This document shows, one piece after another, positions 53,515 through 63,705 of a DNA stretch of 64,000 bases. The DNA comes from Liolophura sinensis. Lineage: Eukaryota; Mollusca; Polyplacophora; Chitonida; Chitonidae. Where the stretch lies: NCBI RefSeq assembly GCF_032854445.1, contig NC_088298.1, positions 21,973,295 to 22,037,294 of the forward strand, written 5' to 3'. The notes below the pieces were generated by a model that was not told where the DNA came from, did no database searches, and saw only the letters and a program-made list of their open reading frames with translations. The translations under genes were made by a program, and so were the position numbers. Each line of letters opens with the position of its first letter. Position 1 is the stretch's first letter.

Positions 53515-53705
53515 TTAAAAATATTTCACTTATACGACCGCGGCCAGCATTATGGTGAGAGCACACTGAGCAGCGCCCGGGGGAAACCCACGACCATCCG
53601 CAGGTTGCTGTCAGACCTTCTCACGCATTGCGGGAGATTAAGCCTGCATGAGCTGGGCTTGAACTCAGAGCGATCGCATCGGTGAGAGGATTCTGGGTCA
53701 TTGTT
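53515..53705 (-). mobile_element. SINE-1 fragment
   Basis: ATATTTCACTTATACGACCG to GAGAGGATTCTGGGTCATTG, lacking both extreme ends. Confidence 0.8.
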
Positions 53706-53719
53706 CCGCCAATACATTT

Positions 53720-53893
53720 ATGTATTGGGGTGAAGTTTTGCACTGTGTACCTTCTGTGTCTGTGTTTAATTTGAACATTCAACCTGACATCTATAACTGT
53801 AAGAAACATCAAGTTTGTTTTCAACATCAAAATGAAGGGATAGGCCATATTGCTACGCGGGAAAAGGTAATATTAAGGAAGGTATTGGCATTA
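53720..53893 (-). repeat. Dispersed module, copy 3 of 3 (inverted)
   Basis: Reverse complement of 48942-49075 and 48228-48327. Confidence 0.85.
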
Positions 53894-54052
53894 CATTACC
53901 ATGTGGAAAAAGATTCGTAACGAAACCGCTAAAAAAACAAAACAAAATACTCTCAGTGACGGAATGACTTCTGTGAATGGTAATATATTTTCGTCTAAAT
54001 CCTCACTGTGGAAAAGTTCAACAAAATAAATATTATTTTGGCAGGTTAGAAA

Positions 54053-54122
54053 TGATATCCCAAAAGTTACACGTCCTGTCGGCAGTGCTGTATCTCATGA
54101 CTGCAGTCACCGGAGGCCAAGG
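54053..54122 (+). CDS. Acidic gene exon 1: signal peptide
   Basis: ATG at 54053 and 23 codons, MISQKLHVLSAVLYLMTAVT plus GGQ: a hydrophobic core then small residues, typical of a cleavable signal peptide. Ends in phase 1 at G|GTGAGC. An acceptor-like ATTATTTTGGCAG just upstream (54033-54045) suggests a 5' untranslated intron. Confidence 0.65.
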
Positions 54123-54267
54123 TGAGCATTAACACAGCCATAACGCAGTTTTTGATTTTATAGTTTGACAAATTTTACAGGAAAGTAACTTTGGAAGTTT
54201 TGGTGATTTCTATGTGATAAAGGAAAGTGGAAGGTACCAAAGTAACACAATTCTTAGTTGTGAATTT

Positions 54268-54395
54268 ATTTTATTTATTTATTTGACTCAAGAATATTTC
54301 GCTTATATGACGGCGACCAGCATTATGGTGGGAGAAAACTGAGCAGAGCCCGTGGGAAACCCACGACCATCCGCAGGTTGATGCCAGGGCTTAAC
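54268..54395 (-). mobile_element. SINE-1 fragment in intron 1
   Basis: TTATTTATTTGACTCAAGAA to CCATCCGCAGGTTGATGCCA. A CAGT tandem (54530-54560) follows later in the same intron. Confidence 0.8.
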
Positions 54396-54624
54396 ACGTA
54401 TTTAGTTGTGAAGAGCATTTATTTTGTAAATAAGAATTGGAACCAGTAAATAAATAAATAAATAAAAAGTGTTATATAAATATATAAAGTTAGTGAATGA
54501 ATGAAATACATGAAATATGAATGAAATATGACAGTCAGTCAGTCAGTCAGTCAGTCGGTCGGTCGGCGAGGCAATCAGAGAGTCAGTCAACAGATCACTT
54601 AGTCTACATCGTTTTTGTCCGCAG

Positions 54625-54864
54625 CACAGTGTCAGGCAGGTGAAGTTCTAGTGGTAACTGACGTCACGTGTGATGGTGGCAATTTTGAAAATTGCCTGGG
54701 AGACGGGGGCTCGGAAACTCCCGGGACTGCTATAAGTATTGAACCTATTTCCGTGTCCGTCGCCGATGATGCATGCAATTACGGCATTACACCCTCAGGC
54801 CAAGTCGAGGCGTTTAGTAACCTCAGAGGCATATGCGTGGCAAAAGTGAGGAGCTGTGTGGCAG
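54625..54864 (+). CDS. Acidic gene exon 2: six-cysteine module 1
   Basis: 240 nt, phase 1 at both ends, after acceptor TTTTTGTCCGCAG. It starts AQCQAGEVLVVTDVTCDGGN, continues ENCLGDGGSETPGT, and ends with CVAKVRSCVAG. Six Cys in about 80 residues probably form three disulfides. It aligns with exon 4: CQAGE, six Cys in register, C-LG-G-SE-PGT, C-V-SCV-G. I do not recognise the domain. Confidence 0.7.
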
Positions 54865-54959
54865 GTAAAAACGTCTTCCTTATATATCTGCCCTGTATCT
54901 TTCTACGTGAAATTGACATCTGTCTTATACTTTAAACATGCCGAGTAGTATATGGTCGT

Positions 54960-55880
54960 TTTCTTATTTATTTAATCGGCCTTGAACGCCATACTAAACA
55001 AGTTTGCCCATATATACGACGGCGTTTAGCCTCATTGGTGTAGAAAACACTGAGAAATCGGTCCCACTTCACCGGGTACCTCAACATTCTCATGGCAAAA
55101 GCTCTAGATAAATAAATTATCGACATGTGACAGTTTTGAAAAAGTAGGATTGGCATGAATATTAACAAAGACAGGATGTTCTACCAACTTGAATATAATG
55201 TAAAAGTTGAACAAGCGATTATCAATTTCTTCTTGATTGTTGAGACGAGACAGGGTGGCGCGAACAAACGCGCCTAAAAGGCGTGATACTACAGTACCTT
55301 CTAACGACGCCGTTGGGCAGATAGATCCGGCCATGAGAGATGTGTATTTAGTGCAGCAAGTACAGTAAAATCTGGCCTTTAAGTTGCGTTAGTTTGCGAG
55401 AGACCCCATTCCGTCTCGTCCCTATCTGCGTGAATTCGCGGGACTGCTGAAATGCCGACTGGGCTCATTATTTATTGATTTATTTAGAACATTTCGCTTA
55501 AATACGATGGTTGTCGAAAAGATATATAATAATGATAAACAAAAGAAGCTGACAACCTCGCGGAATGTACCAGGGCCCGCTTGCACAAAAGGATCGTAAG
55601 TTCTTGATCGTAACCTTAGCTTTCAATCGAGACCCTCGTGCACGACGGACGTTTAAGCTACGACATTTGTAACACACAATAGGGTCGATCGTGCTGTAAA
55701 TATTTACTACCGTTAAGTGCAAATACCTACCTACTTAGGTAGATTGTTAATTAGTACTTTTCAACTCGGTTTGCAGAGATATGCAGTGTAGTCTCAAAAA
55801 GAAGTTTGAGAACATTTTTTCACATGTTGTTGATGTTAGCTGTTATATCAGTTATATCCAAATGTTCCATCTCCGTGTTT
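54960..55880. other. Intron 2 of the acidic gene
   Basis: Contains a degenerate minus-strand SINE-1 (about 54965-55090), another fragment near 55480-55510, and otherwise AT-rich DNA. Confidence 0.4.
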
Positions 55881-55885
55881 TTCAG

Positions 55886-56359
55886 ATCAGACGGGTGGCG
55901 GCGGAAATGAAGGTGAAAATAACGGTAACTATTGCCGTGAAACAAGTGAGAGTAGTGACAGTGGTGACAATAGGGAGAGTAGTGACAGCAGTAAAAGCAC
56001 TGAGAAGAGAAATAGTTGTTACAGTAGTGAGAATAGCGATAGTAGTGATAGTAGTGAGAACAGTGACAGTAGTGACAGTAGTTAGAAGAGTAACAGTAGT
56101 GACAGCAGTGAAAGCAGTGAGAATAGCGATGATAGCGGCAGTAGTAAGAATAGTGACAGTAGTAAGAATAGCGATAGTAGTGGCAGTAGTGAGGATAGTA
56201 ACAGTAGTGAGAATAGCGATAATAGTGGGAGTAGTGAGGATAGTGACAGTAGTGAGAATAGCGATAGTAGTGAGAATAGCGATAAAAGCGGCCGTAGTGA
56301 GAATAGCGATAGTAGTGAGAATAGCGATAAAAGCGGCCGTAGTGAGAATAGCGACAGTA
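55886..56359 (+). CDS. Acidic gene exon 3: Ser/Asp-rich repeat, with in-frame stop
   Basis: After acceptor CTCCGTGTTTTTCAG the frame reads DQTGGGGNEGENNGNYCRET, then SSDS/SENSD-type repeats. TAG at 56083-56085 interrupts it, in a context where the repeat elsewhere has GAG, so one G-to-T change explains it. Beyond it the frame is open for 92 more codons to a canonical phase-1 donor A|GTGAGTAG at 56360. The exon length (474 nt) is a multiple of three. The Ser density resembles heavily phosphorylated calcium-binding proteins such as dentin phosphoprotein, an analogy only. Confidence 0.55.
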
Positions 56360-56903
56360 GTGAGTAGTATGAGTAGTGACAGCAGTGAAGGCAGTGAGAA
56401 TAGCGATGATAGCGGCAGTAGTAAGAATAGTGACAGTAGTAAGAATAGCGATAGTAGTGGCAGTAGTGAGGATAGTAACAGTAGTGAGAGTATCGATTGT
56501 AGTGACAGTAGTGAGAATAGTGACAGTAGTGAGAATAGCGATAATAGTGGCAGTAGTGAGAATAGCGATAGTAGTGAGAATAGCGATAAAAGCGGCCGTA
56601 GTGAGAATAGCGATAGTAGTGAGAATAGCGATAAAAGCGGCCGTAGTGAGAATAGCGACAGTAGTAAGAATATCGATAGTAGTGGCAGTAGTGAGTAGTA
56701 TGAGTAGTGACAGCAGTGAAGGCAGTGAGAATAGAAGTAATTGTTACGTTAATGAGAATAGTGACAGCAGTCATAGACGTAAGAATAGTGACATTAGTGA
56801 CAGTAGTGAAATCAGTTGGAATAGTGACAGTATTGACAGCAGTGATAGAAGTGAGAATATCGATAAATGCGGCCGTAGTGAGAATAATGACAATAGTTTT
56901 TAA
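55990..56903 (+). repeat. Ser/Asp-coding repeat array with 277-bp and 331-bp duplications
   Basis: A degenerate AGTGAYAGYAGTGARAATAG-type repeat fills 900 bp. Longer units recur: GACAGCAGTGAA..GCAGTGAGAATAG at 56101, 56378 and 56709. The offsets, 277 and 331 bp, are each one more than a multiple of three, so each duplicate lies in a new frame, and each boundary carries GTGAGTAGTATGAGTAG with stops. The second and third units are therefore open in other frames (to 56698 and 56903). Confidence 0.85.
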
Positions 56904-56965
56904 TTTTTCCATATTCGGTAGTTTAACCTGAGTTTGCTCCAAGGTTGTCCGTTTTTCATCCACAG

Positions 56966-57208
56966 CTGTCTGTCAGGCTGGCGAGAGAGAAGTGATGACG
57001 CCTGCCACCTGCGTCATTGATCCAGATGAGCTGTTTGGACTTTGTCTGGGAGAAGGAAACTCCGAACTGCCCGGGACTATTCGAAGCTTTGAGCCCATTA
57101 TCGCAGACAACAACACGTGTTACTACCAGGTTGTGTCTCCCACACAACTTGTTAGCAGTGCTGACGACAAACTGCTATGCGCTGTAAATGTGACGAGCTG
57201 TGTTATAG
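56966..57208 (+). CDS. Acidic gene exon 4: six-cysteine module 2
   Basis: 243 nt, phase 1 at both ends, after acceptor TTTTTCATCCACAG, donor G|GTATAAAAG. It reads AVCQAGEREVMTPATCVIDP, then LCLGEGNSELPGTIRSFEPI, and ends CAVNVTSCVIG. Six Cys are in register with exon 2, and NVT and NNT are possible N-glycosylation sites. The high similarity suggests a duplicate of the exon 2 domain. Confidence 0.7.
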
Positions 57209-57214
57209 GTATAA

Positions 57215-57560
57215 AAGATGTTTTCCACATACCGTTACCCCACATTTAACTTTCATGCACCTTACAAACATCTGTATTTCGCCCAAACATTGTGTTATTT
57301 TCATTTGTTATTTTTCTGGCCTGTCTTCAATGTCGTAAATACACTCAATACCGTTTCTCTTATACTCTCAAAAATTTAAACTGTTAATATTTATCAGAAA
57401 GCCTGCTGCCTGAGCCATACTACAATGTATTCTGTTATTATAACATATCTGACATGAGTCCTATTCAACATATCTTGTTAGTCTAAATGAAATTTCATGT
57501 TGGATTAAATAAAGCAAGTGTGTTATATTTAACAGAATAATCTGCTGCAATATTGCAGAA
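57215..57560. other. AT-rich intronic stretch
   Basis: Nothing recognised. Confidence 0.4.
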
Positions 57561-57574
57561 TACACTCTAGCGTC

Positions 57575-57790
57575 ACCCTCCCGCTTCGAGCACGGTAGAT
57601 CCAGGGTCAATCCTGAGTCCTTAAAAGAGGAAGTTGTAGCCTCCTCGCTTGGCGCTCAGCATTTAGGAGATAGTGCAACGATTGGTTAACCCCTATCAGT
57701 ATAATGCCTCTGGCGGGGTGGCTTGCTACATAAAGGAGCGTTGAAAATCCGTCCTGCAACAAGCAGGCACAGTACACACACTCTAAGGAC
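57575..57790 (+). mobile_element. SINE-2, degraded
   Basis: CACGGTAGATCCAGGGTCAA, TTGGCGCTCAGCATTTAGGA and CTGCAACAAGCAGGCACAGT match SINE-2. Head and tail are poor. Confidence 0.75.
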
Positions 57791-58004
57791 ACTTTAATGT
57801 GCTTTCTTGTGTAAGTGAGTTAAAGTTGCTACTTGTTTTAGAAATAGTACTAATCATAAATTATCAACATTGACGCGTAACAATGGTGAAATAGGGGGGC
57901 TTGGTATCTTCACGAAGCCAAGGTTTGATCTGATTGGATTTATCCACCAATGTATGAAGTTCAAAAATGATTGAATGTATAAGCATGAAATATATACCAG
58001 ATCA

Positions 58005-58170
58005 TGCTGGCTTTCCTCTGCGGTCGTACATGGGAAGGTCTGGCATCAACCTGCGGATGGTCGTGGGTTTCCCTCATGCTCTGCCCGGTTTCCTCTCACC
58101 ATAATGCTGGCCACCGTCTTATAAGTGAAATATTCTTGAGTATATCGTAAAATGTCAATGAAATAAATAA
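58005..58170 (+). mobile_element. SINE-1, 5'-truncated
   Basis: CATGCTGGCTTTCCTCTGCG to the AAATAAATAAATA tail. It is followed by a degenerate AATGGCAGGAATG-type tandem (58220-58385). Confidence 0.8.
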
Positions 58171-58389
58171 ATATACATAATGACCTGCTCGCAAAGCAGT
58201 ATTTTTTAATAAAATAAAATAATGGCAGGAATGATGTATAATAATGGCAGGAATGTTGTAAAATAATTGCAGGAAAGCAGTGAAATAATACCAGGAATGT
58301 AGTAAACTAATGACGGTGACGCTGTGAACTAACTGCAAGAATGTAGTAAAATAATGACGGAAATGCTGTAAAATAGTGGCGGGAATACA

Positions 58390-59400
58390 GGCTATAACGA
58401 GCTCACTCTATCCTCGTTACAGCACAACATTTACAACTATACGGTATATAGGGCAGAGAGTTATCTTTAAAATAAAGAATTAAAAATCACAGTAAATATA
58501 AAATCGTACATGTGCAAAATACCAACCTACTTATATATAGGCTTGTAAAAATCGAATGGTTAAACGCGTGTGAGGTGTTGTCATGACCTACGACTTCCAA
58601 TTTGGCCATATAAAATGACTAACACAGGGGGCTACATTCGAGAAGACGATAAAAAAGTTAGGCTGCAGCAGTAATAAAGAAGTAAAATCAATGACTGACT
58701 GAATTTGAACATGGTGGAACTGATCTAGAAGTGATTTATGTTCAAGTCTTTTGAACAGGGGAATGGTGCGGAGAGCCCGCTTTTGCAGTACTTGAACTGA
58801 TTTGAATTGGAACGCATAATTTTTAAATATTTATATTTAATTTTTTGGGGGGTCTTGATAAGTGGTAATATAAACATATATTTTCTTACAATGACATTCT
58901 TTCATAATGTACCAATCCTTAAATATAATGTACTGGGTCCATTTGTTCGAAAGTGTATTAGCTAATACTGGTATTAAATCAAATTGTGATATTTAGACCT
59001 TAGACAAACTCAGCAGCCAATATACAGTTGTCCAAAGTAAAAGTTTTGAACAACCAATTCCAGACGATTATTAATTTCGTCTTGCTTCCTCGCCAGTATG
59101 CAAATAATTACTCATTTCATAGGATCTTGTTCATCGTACTCAAGAATAATTCACTTCTACCTGATCGTCGGGTTCATGGCTGGAAAAATGCTGGACAGTG
59201 TCCGGTGACCTATATATGACGTAATAATTAAATCCAACAAACTTGATGAATCTCAGTTAGCGAGGGTCATTAATATTCACATAAATAATAAAAATACGGT
59301 CTTCAAAGTTTTAAGTCAGTGCTCCTAAAGCTCACTTTCGAATTGGGCCGACCTAATTTCTTTCTTACAATATTAATCTTATATAACCAGTTATTTATCG
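58390..59400. other. Intron 4 interior, AT-rich
   Basis: No gene. A degenerate reverse SINE-1 tail (CATCGTACTCAAGAATAATT) lies near 59130-59160. Confidence 0.4.
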
Positions 59401-59425
59401 AAGTTCATATCTGTGTCTTTTTCAG

Positions 59426-59526
59426 ACGTGACAGGTGGAACCAGCGGTAGCAGCAATAGCAGCGACGACGAGGACGATGATGAAGATGACGTCGATGATG
59501 ACGATGACAGCAGCGAATCTCGTTAA
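59426..59526 (+). CDS. Acidic gene exon 5: Asp-rich C-terminus
   Basis: After acceptor TGTGTCTTTTTCAG the phase-1 frame reads DVTGGTSGSSNSSDDEDDDE, then DDVDDDDDSSESR and TAA (59524-59526). A Gly/Ser linker then 17 acidic residues in 19 positions, consistent with calcium binding. The similar start of exon 3 (DQTGGGG) suggests that exons 3 and 5 are duplicates of one acidic-tail exon. Confidence 0.65.
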
Positions 59527-59529
59527 TAA

Positions 59530-61430
59530 CCATGCACAATTTCTTGGTATTACATACCTTCTCCTCTTGTCTATACTTTCAACGTTCAAGTCTTTTGACA
59601 TATTACAGCTATACATTTCTACCCTCTGTAGTTTACATGTGTACTATCTACCTGTCACGCTGCCGAAACTTCCTTTCTTTCAGTAAAGTCTACTTGCAAC
59701 ACATTTAGTTTGACTTCTGAGTTCTTTTTAATCAGTTGTTTTGGGGATTATCCATCAGGGATTAAGTTATTTTCTGACGGTCGCCACATTATGGCTGAAC
59801 TACTACCGATATGGCGTTTGGCGTCATTCTTTTTTTTTCTAAGTGTTTTTCGAACTGTTGTGTTATAGCTGATCATTTGTTTGAAGCCCTTGGTTTTCAA
59901 CCGACATATACATGTGTCTGACTATATAATCCATTGGTTAATGAGTATATTATGAACACGATGTCGCAGTCGAATCCAACCTTTGGTGTGCAGGCCGAAG
60001 CATTGGTCAGGGGGTTTTGGGGTTTCAGACGAAAGATTGTGGTTTTCCCGAACATTTGATTTCCTCTCCTCACACATCAACGCCAATTTGTTGATTCTTA
60101 AATACGGTTCATAATTGAAAAATACCCATAAAGGGAAAAGCACATCTGGATTCCATTACTGGTTTGATTAGCTGATTACAAGACTGGTTGATACTCGTAA
60201 GGGCCTTGGTATTATAGCTTTGTACAGTTGTACACTGATAAGGTCTTTTTTTTCTGGAACAAGTTTATAATTGTATCCGTGGAAAACAAAAAATAAATAA
60301 GAAAGTTCAGTAAAATAATGCGAAGCCTGGGCTCAGCAGTCATTATTAATGTAATACATTGACAAATTCCCAGTGAATGGAGAACTGATTGATTGATATG
60401 TTAGAATCACTTGACATTGACCGGTGTCAGAGGCCTATAGGGTACTTGGTCAGGTGTCATGTCTCGTGTCATGCTTGGTGTCTTTCACATGATACCTCAC
60501 TGAGGCAGCACTGTGAAAGATGGGGACAGACAGACCGTCTAGATATAGGTTACACATGCGCAATTCAGGCAATTGGGTCCAAGACTTGCCTCCGAATTGA
60601 AAAGTGAAGGAGCACTGATTGGATAATACTGCCACACAGACATTTTAGAATGTGGATGCACTATAAATTTCTGCACTATTAGTTTGCACCTAGTTAAAAT
60701 ATAAGAGAATTTTATCTGTTTTGAATAGAACTCAAATTTTTTTTGTCAGTGTTACTTCCTATCCCCCTAGGGGTTACCAAGGTGTTATGATGTTGCTTGC
60801 AGCAACCAAGGCTAAAAAAATGGGTGTCATGCTAGATTGATTTTTTGATATGTTGTAGAGAAAAGTGCTAGCTGCACATAGTGGTATGGCATTGTACCAC
60901 GCGAAAGTTAGGGCATATACATTTTTGAGCTTGCAGTTGACAAATTTACAAGATAAATAGAAAAGAAAATCTACGCGCTCATGTCACACAGCATTTTGAG
61001 TAATTCTAGACCCTTGACGTCTAATTAATTGCAGTGAACACCCCTGCATATTATTTTACCTAACTCTGCTTAAGCTATTGTGCTAGGGGGCGCGTAAATT
61101 GCTACTGTTTATGCATTTAGACGAAGAGCTAGAATAAAACGATTACTAAGTCAAATTGACAAGAGGCTGTATTCCACAGGTTACGTGTGGTGATTTGCAT
61201 TGAAAAGATCCATCATGCTATGAAGTAAGAAAAAAGTTATCTGAGTTACGCTTTAATTGTAGCTTCATATAACAAAGTGGTGATATCAAAACTGTGCGAT
61301 GTTTATACCGCCCCTAGTTTTGTTTTATGAAGTTGTCATGTAAAATTTGGCAGATAATGATGCCTTGCGGGTGAGGATGAAATTCACTGAAGTAACGAAG
61401 GAAATTCAGGGCTTAATTCTTAATTAAATT
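59530..61430. other. Non-coding stretch
   Basis: About 1.9 kb without supported genes. No clear AATAAA lies close after the stop at 59526. One occurs near 60294. Confidence 0.4.
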
Positions 61431-61439
61431 TATTTATTT

Positions 61440-61650
61440 ATTTATTAATTTATTTGATTGGTGTTTTACGCCGTATTCAAAAATATGTCACTTATACGAC
61501 GGCGGCCAGCATTATGGTGAAAGGGAATCGGGCAGTGCCCAGGTAAAACCATCGATCATCCGCAGGTTTCTGGCAGATCTTCCCACGTACAGCCTGGGAG
61601 GAAGCATGAGCTCGACTAGCGCGCTAAACAACTGAGCCACGGAGGCCCCT
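61440..61650 (-). mobile_element. SINE-1 with shortened head
   Basis: Tail TTATTTGATTGGTGTTTTAC, body, and head AACTGAGCCACGGAGGCCCC. Part of the B-box region is deleted. Confidence 0.85.
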
Positions 61651-61884
61651 CTTTATTAAAGGAATTTTTGTTATATTTTGTTTCTATATATTTTGTTTCT
61701 CAAAGAAAAAATGATGTATAAATTTCTACGAACGTTACACGCTATAAGCCTATGGTTTGCTGTGTCTATGTGAAGGAAAATAAACACGTTTAAACCAGTT
61801 CAAAGGAATGGTCCAACATTACACTGGGGTAAGCAGGGGAAAATGATATAGAAAAATATATACGATGATTAACCCGGCTGCAAA

Positions 61885-61950
61885 GCGGTCCTCATGGCTC
61901 AGTTGGTAGAGCGTCCTCTTCGAGGGCGGTAGGTCATACCAGTACCTAAG
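61885..61950 (+). mobile_element. tRNA-like SINE head fragment
   Basis: GGTCCTCATGGCTCAGTTGG..AGAGCGTCC..GGGCGGTAGGTC carries an A box and SINE-2-like GCGGTAG, then ends. Confidence 0.6.
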
Positions 61951-62231
61951 ACAATCTCATACAATTACAGTGGAATGCAATGTCTGTGAAGCTTGAGTAA
62001 ATCCATGAAATTTATAGATAAGAAAGGAAGAAAACCAGGCCGATGTCTAACTGACAACACACGGAGAGAAACCATGTGAAGAAATCCATTTACAGGTCAT
62101 GAAGATTTTCAGCTTGGTGATGAGGCTCTACAGGAGACGGATTGCTGTGAGAATTAAAATTATGTGGAAATTAACATGAAATACAGTAGGTTTTGTTGTT
62201 ATTACCATCACACACAGCGTGACTGAGAAAG

Positions 62232-62345
62232 GGCTTGGGGTTTATCGTCGTGCTTTTATTTTTTTATAATATGACGACGAATGCGTCCTTAGAGTACATG
62301 TACGTGTGAAGTGCCTCCTTGTTGCAGGACGGATTTCCACCGTTC
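62232..62345 (-). mobile_element. SINE-2 3' half
   Basis: Reverse of the SINE-2 tail (GGGCTTGGGGTTTATCGTCG) and GTGCCTCCTTGTTGCAGGAC. Confidence 0.7.
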
Positions 62346-62469
62346 TGATTTTGTTTATTGTTGATTTTTTTTGTCATAAACTGTTTTTTAAGATTTTTAA
62401 AGCTTCTTATCAGTTTACAACCTGATGTGGAATGTGAGATAAGACTACCACCTGTTACAATTGACATTT

Positions 62470-62752
62470 TTATTTATTTATTTGATTGGTGTTTTAGGCC
62501 GTACACAAAATTATTTCACTTATACGACGGAGGCCAACATTATAGTGTGAGGAAACCAGACATAGCACGGGGGAAACCCACGACCATTTACACGTTGCTG
62601 TCAGACCTTCCCACGTACGGCCAGAGAAGAAGCCAACTTGAGCTGGACTTTAACTCACAGCGACCGCATTGGGGCATTGTGCCGTGGAAAACTCTCGGGA
62701 ACGGCGTTAAACACCAATCAAATAAATAAATAAATAAATAAATAAATAAATC
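62470..62752 (-). mobile_element. SINE-1 copy ending in a plus-strand SINE tail
   Basis: Minus-strand tail and body (TTATTTGATTGGTGTTTTAG to CAGCGACCGCATTGG), then from about 62690 a plus-strand tail GGCGTTAAACACCAATCAAA plus (AAAT)n. Two opposed copies are fused. Confidence 0.75.
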
Positions 62753-62804
62753 TTATATAACTTATATAAGATAAGGGGTTTGATATTGTGTGATGAATCA
62801 AGGC

Positions 62805-63705
62805 TTCAATACACACATCCATACTTAATCCATAAACACATCCATACTCAATCCATACACACATCCATACTCATACACACATCCATACTCAATCCATACT
62901 CAATCCATACATACATCCATACTCAATCCATACACACATCCATACTCAATCCATACACACATCCATACTCAATCCATACACACATCAATACTCAATCCAT
63001 ACACACATCCATACTCAATCCATACACACATCAATACTCAATCCATATACTCAATCCATACACAAATTCACACTCAATCCATACATACATCCATACTCAA
63101 TCCATATACACATCCATACTTAATCCATACACACATCCATACACAATCCATACACACATCCGCACTCTATCCATAGACACATCCATACTCAATCCATACT
63201 CAATCCATACTCAATCCATACATACATCCATTCTCAGTTCATACACACATCCATACTCAATCCATACACACATCCATACTCATACACACATCCATACTCA
63301 ATCCATACTCAATCCATACATACATCCATACTCAATTTATACACACATCCATACTCAATCCATACATACATCCACACTCAATCCATACTCAATCCATACA
63401 CACATCCATACACACATCCATATTCAATCCCTACACACATCAATACTCAATCCATATACTCAATCCATACACAAATTCACACTCAATCCATACATACATC
63501 CATACTCAATCCATATACACATCCATACTTAATCCATACACACATCCATACACAATCCATACACACACGCGCACTCTATCCATAGACACATCCATACTCA
63601 ATCCATACACACATCCATATACAAATTCACACTCAATCCATACAGACATCCATATGCAATCCATACATACATCCATGCTCAATCCATAGACACATCCATA
63701 CTCAG
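62805..63705 (-). repeat. 22-bp minisatellite, right array
   Basis: Irregular tandem copies of CATCCATACTCAATCCATAC-type units over 900 bp, the reverse complement of 47781-48165. A block containing ATATACTCAATCCATACACA recurs near 63046 and 63454, so higher-order duplication has occurred. Confidence 0.95.

Larger units (their letters stand above)
54053..59526 (+). other. Gene model: secreted acidic, Ser/Asp-rich protein with two six-Cys modules
   Basis: Five exons, 54053-54122, 54625-54864, 55886-56359, 56966-57208 and 59426-59526, join with GT-AG sites and every intron in phase 1. Products in order: signal peptide, six-Cys module 1, Gly-rich start plus Ser/Asp/Glu/Asn repeat, six-Cys module 2, Asp/Glu/Ser tail with TAA. 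Modules 1 and 2 are homologous, so [Cys module + acidic exon] seems to have been duplicated as a unit. Extreme acidity with a signal peptide is known for extracellular calcium-binding and biomineral-matrix proteins, and that is an inference here. An in-frame TAG (56083-56085) would cut the protein after about 169 residues unless exon 3 is the last exon of a shorter gene. The 3' exons may then belong to a decayed or alternative form. Confidence 0.6.

Noticed and set aside
55781-56698. 305-codon plus-strand frame starting MQCSLKKK
   Set aside because: It reads through intron 2 and uses a frame one base off the exon 3 frame for most of its length. Only its last third overlaps a Ser/Asp frame.
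56082-56963. 293-codon minus-strand Tyr/His/Ser/Leu-rich frame
   Set aside because: It is the antisense of the Ser/Asp repeat, whose low-complexity sequence keeps several frames open. Splice sites and flanking modules support the plus strand.
62780-63532. 250-codon open frame of His/Ser/Ile/Thr-rich repeats
   Set aside because: It is the translation of the 22-bp minisatellite, with no independent coding sign.
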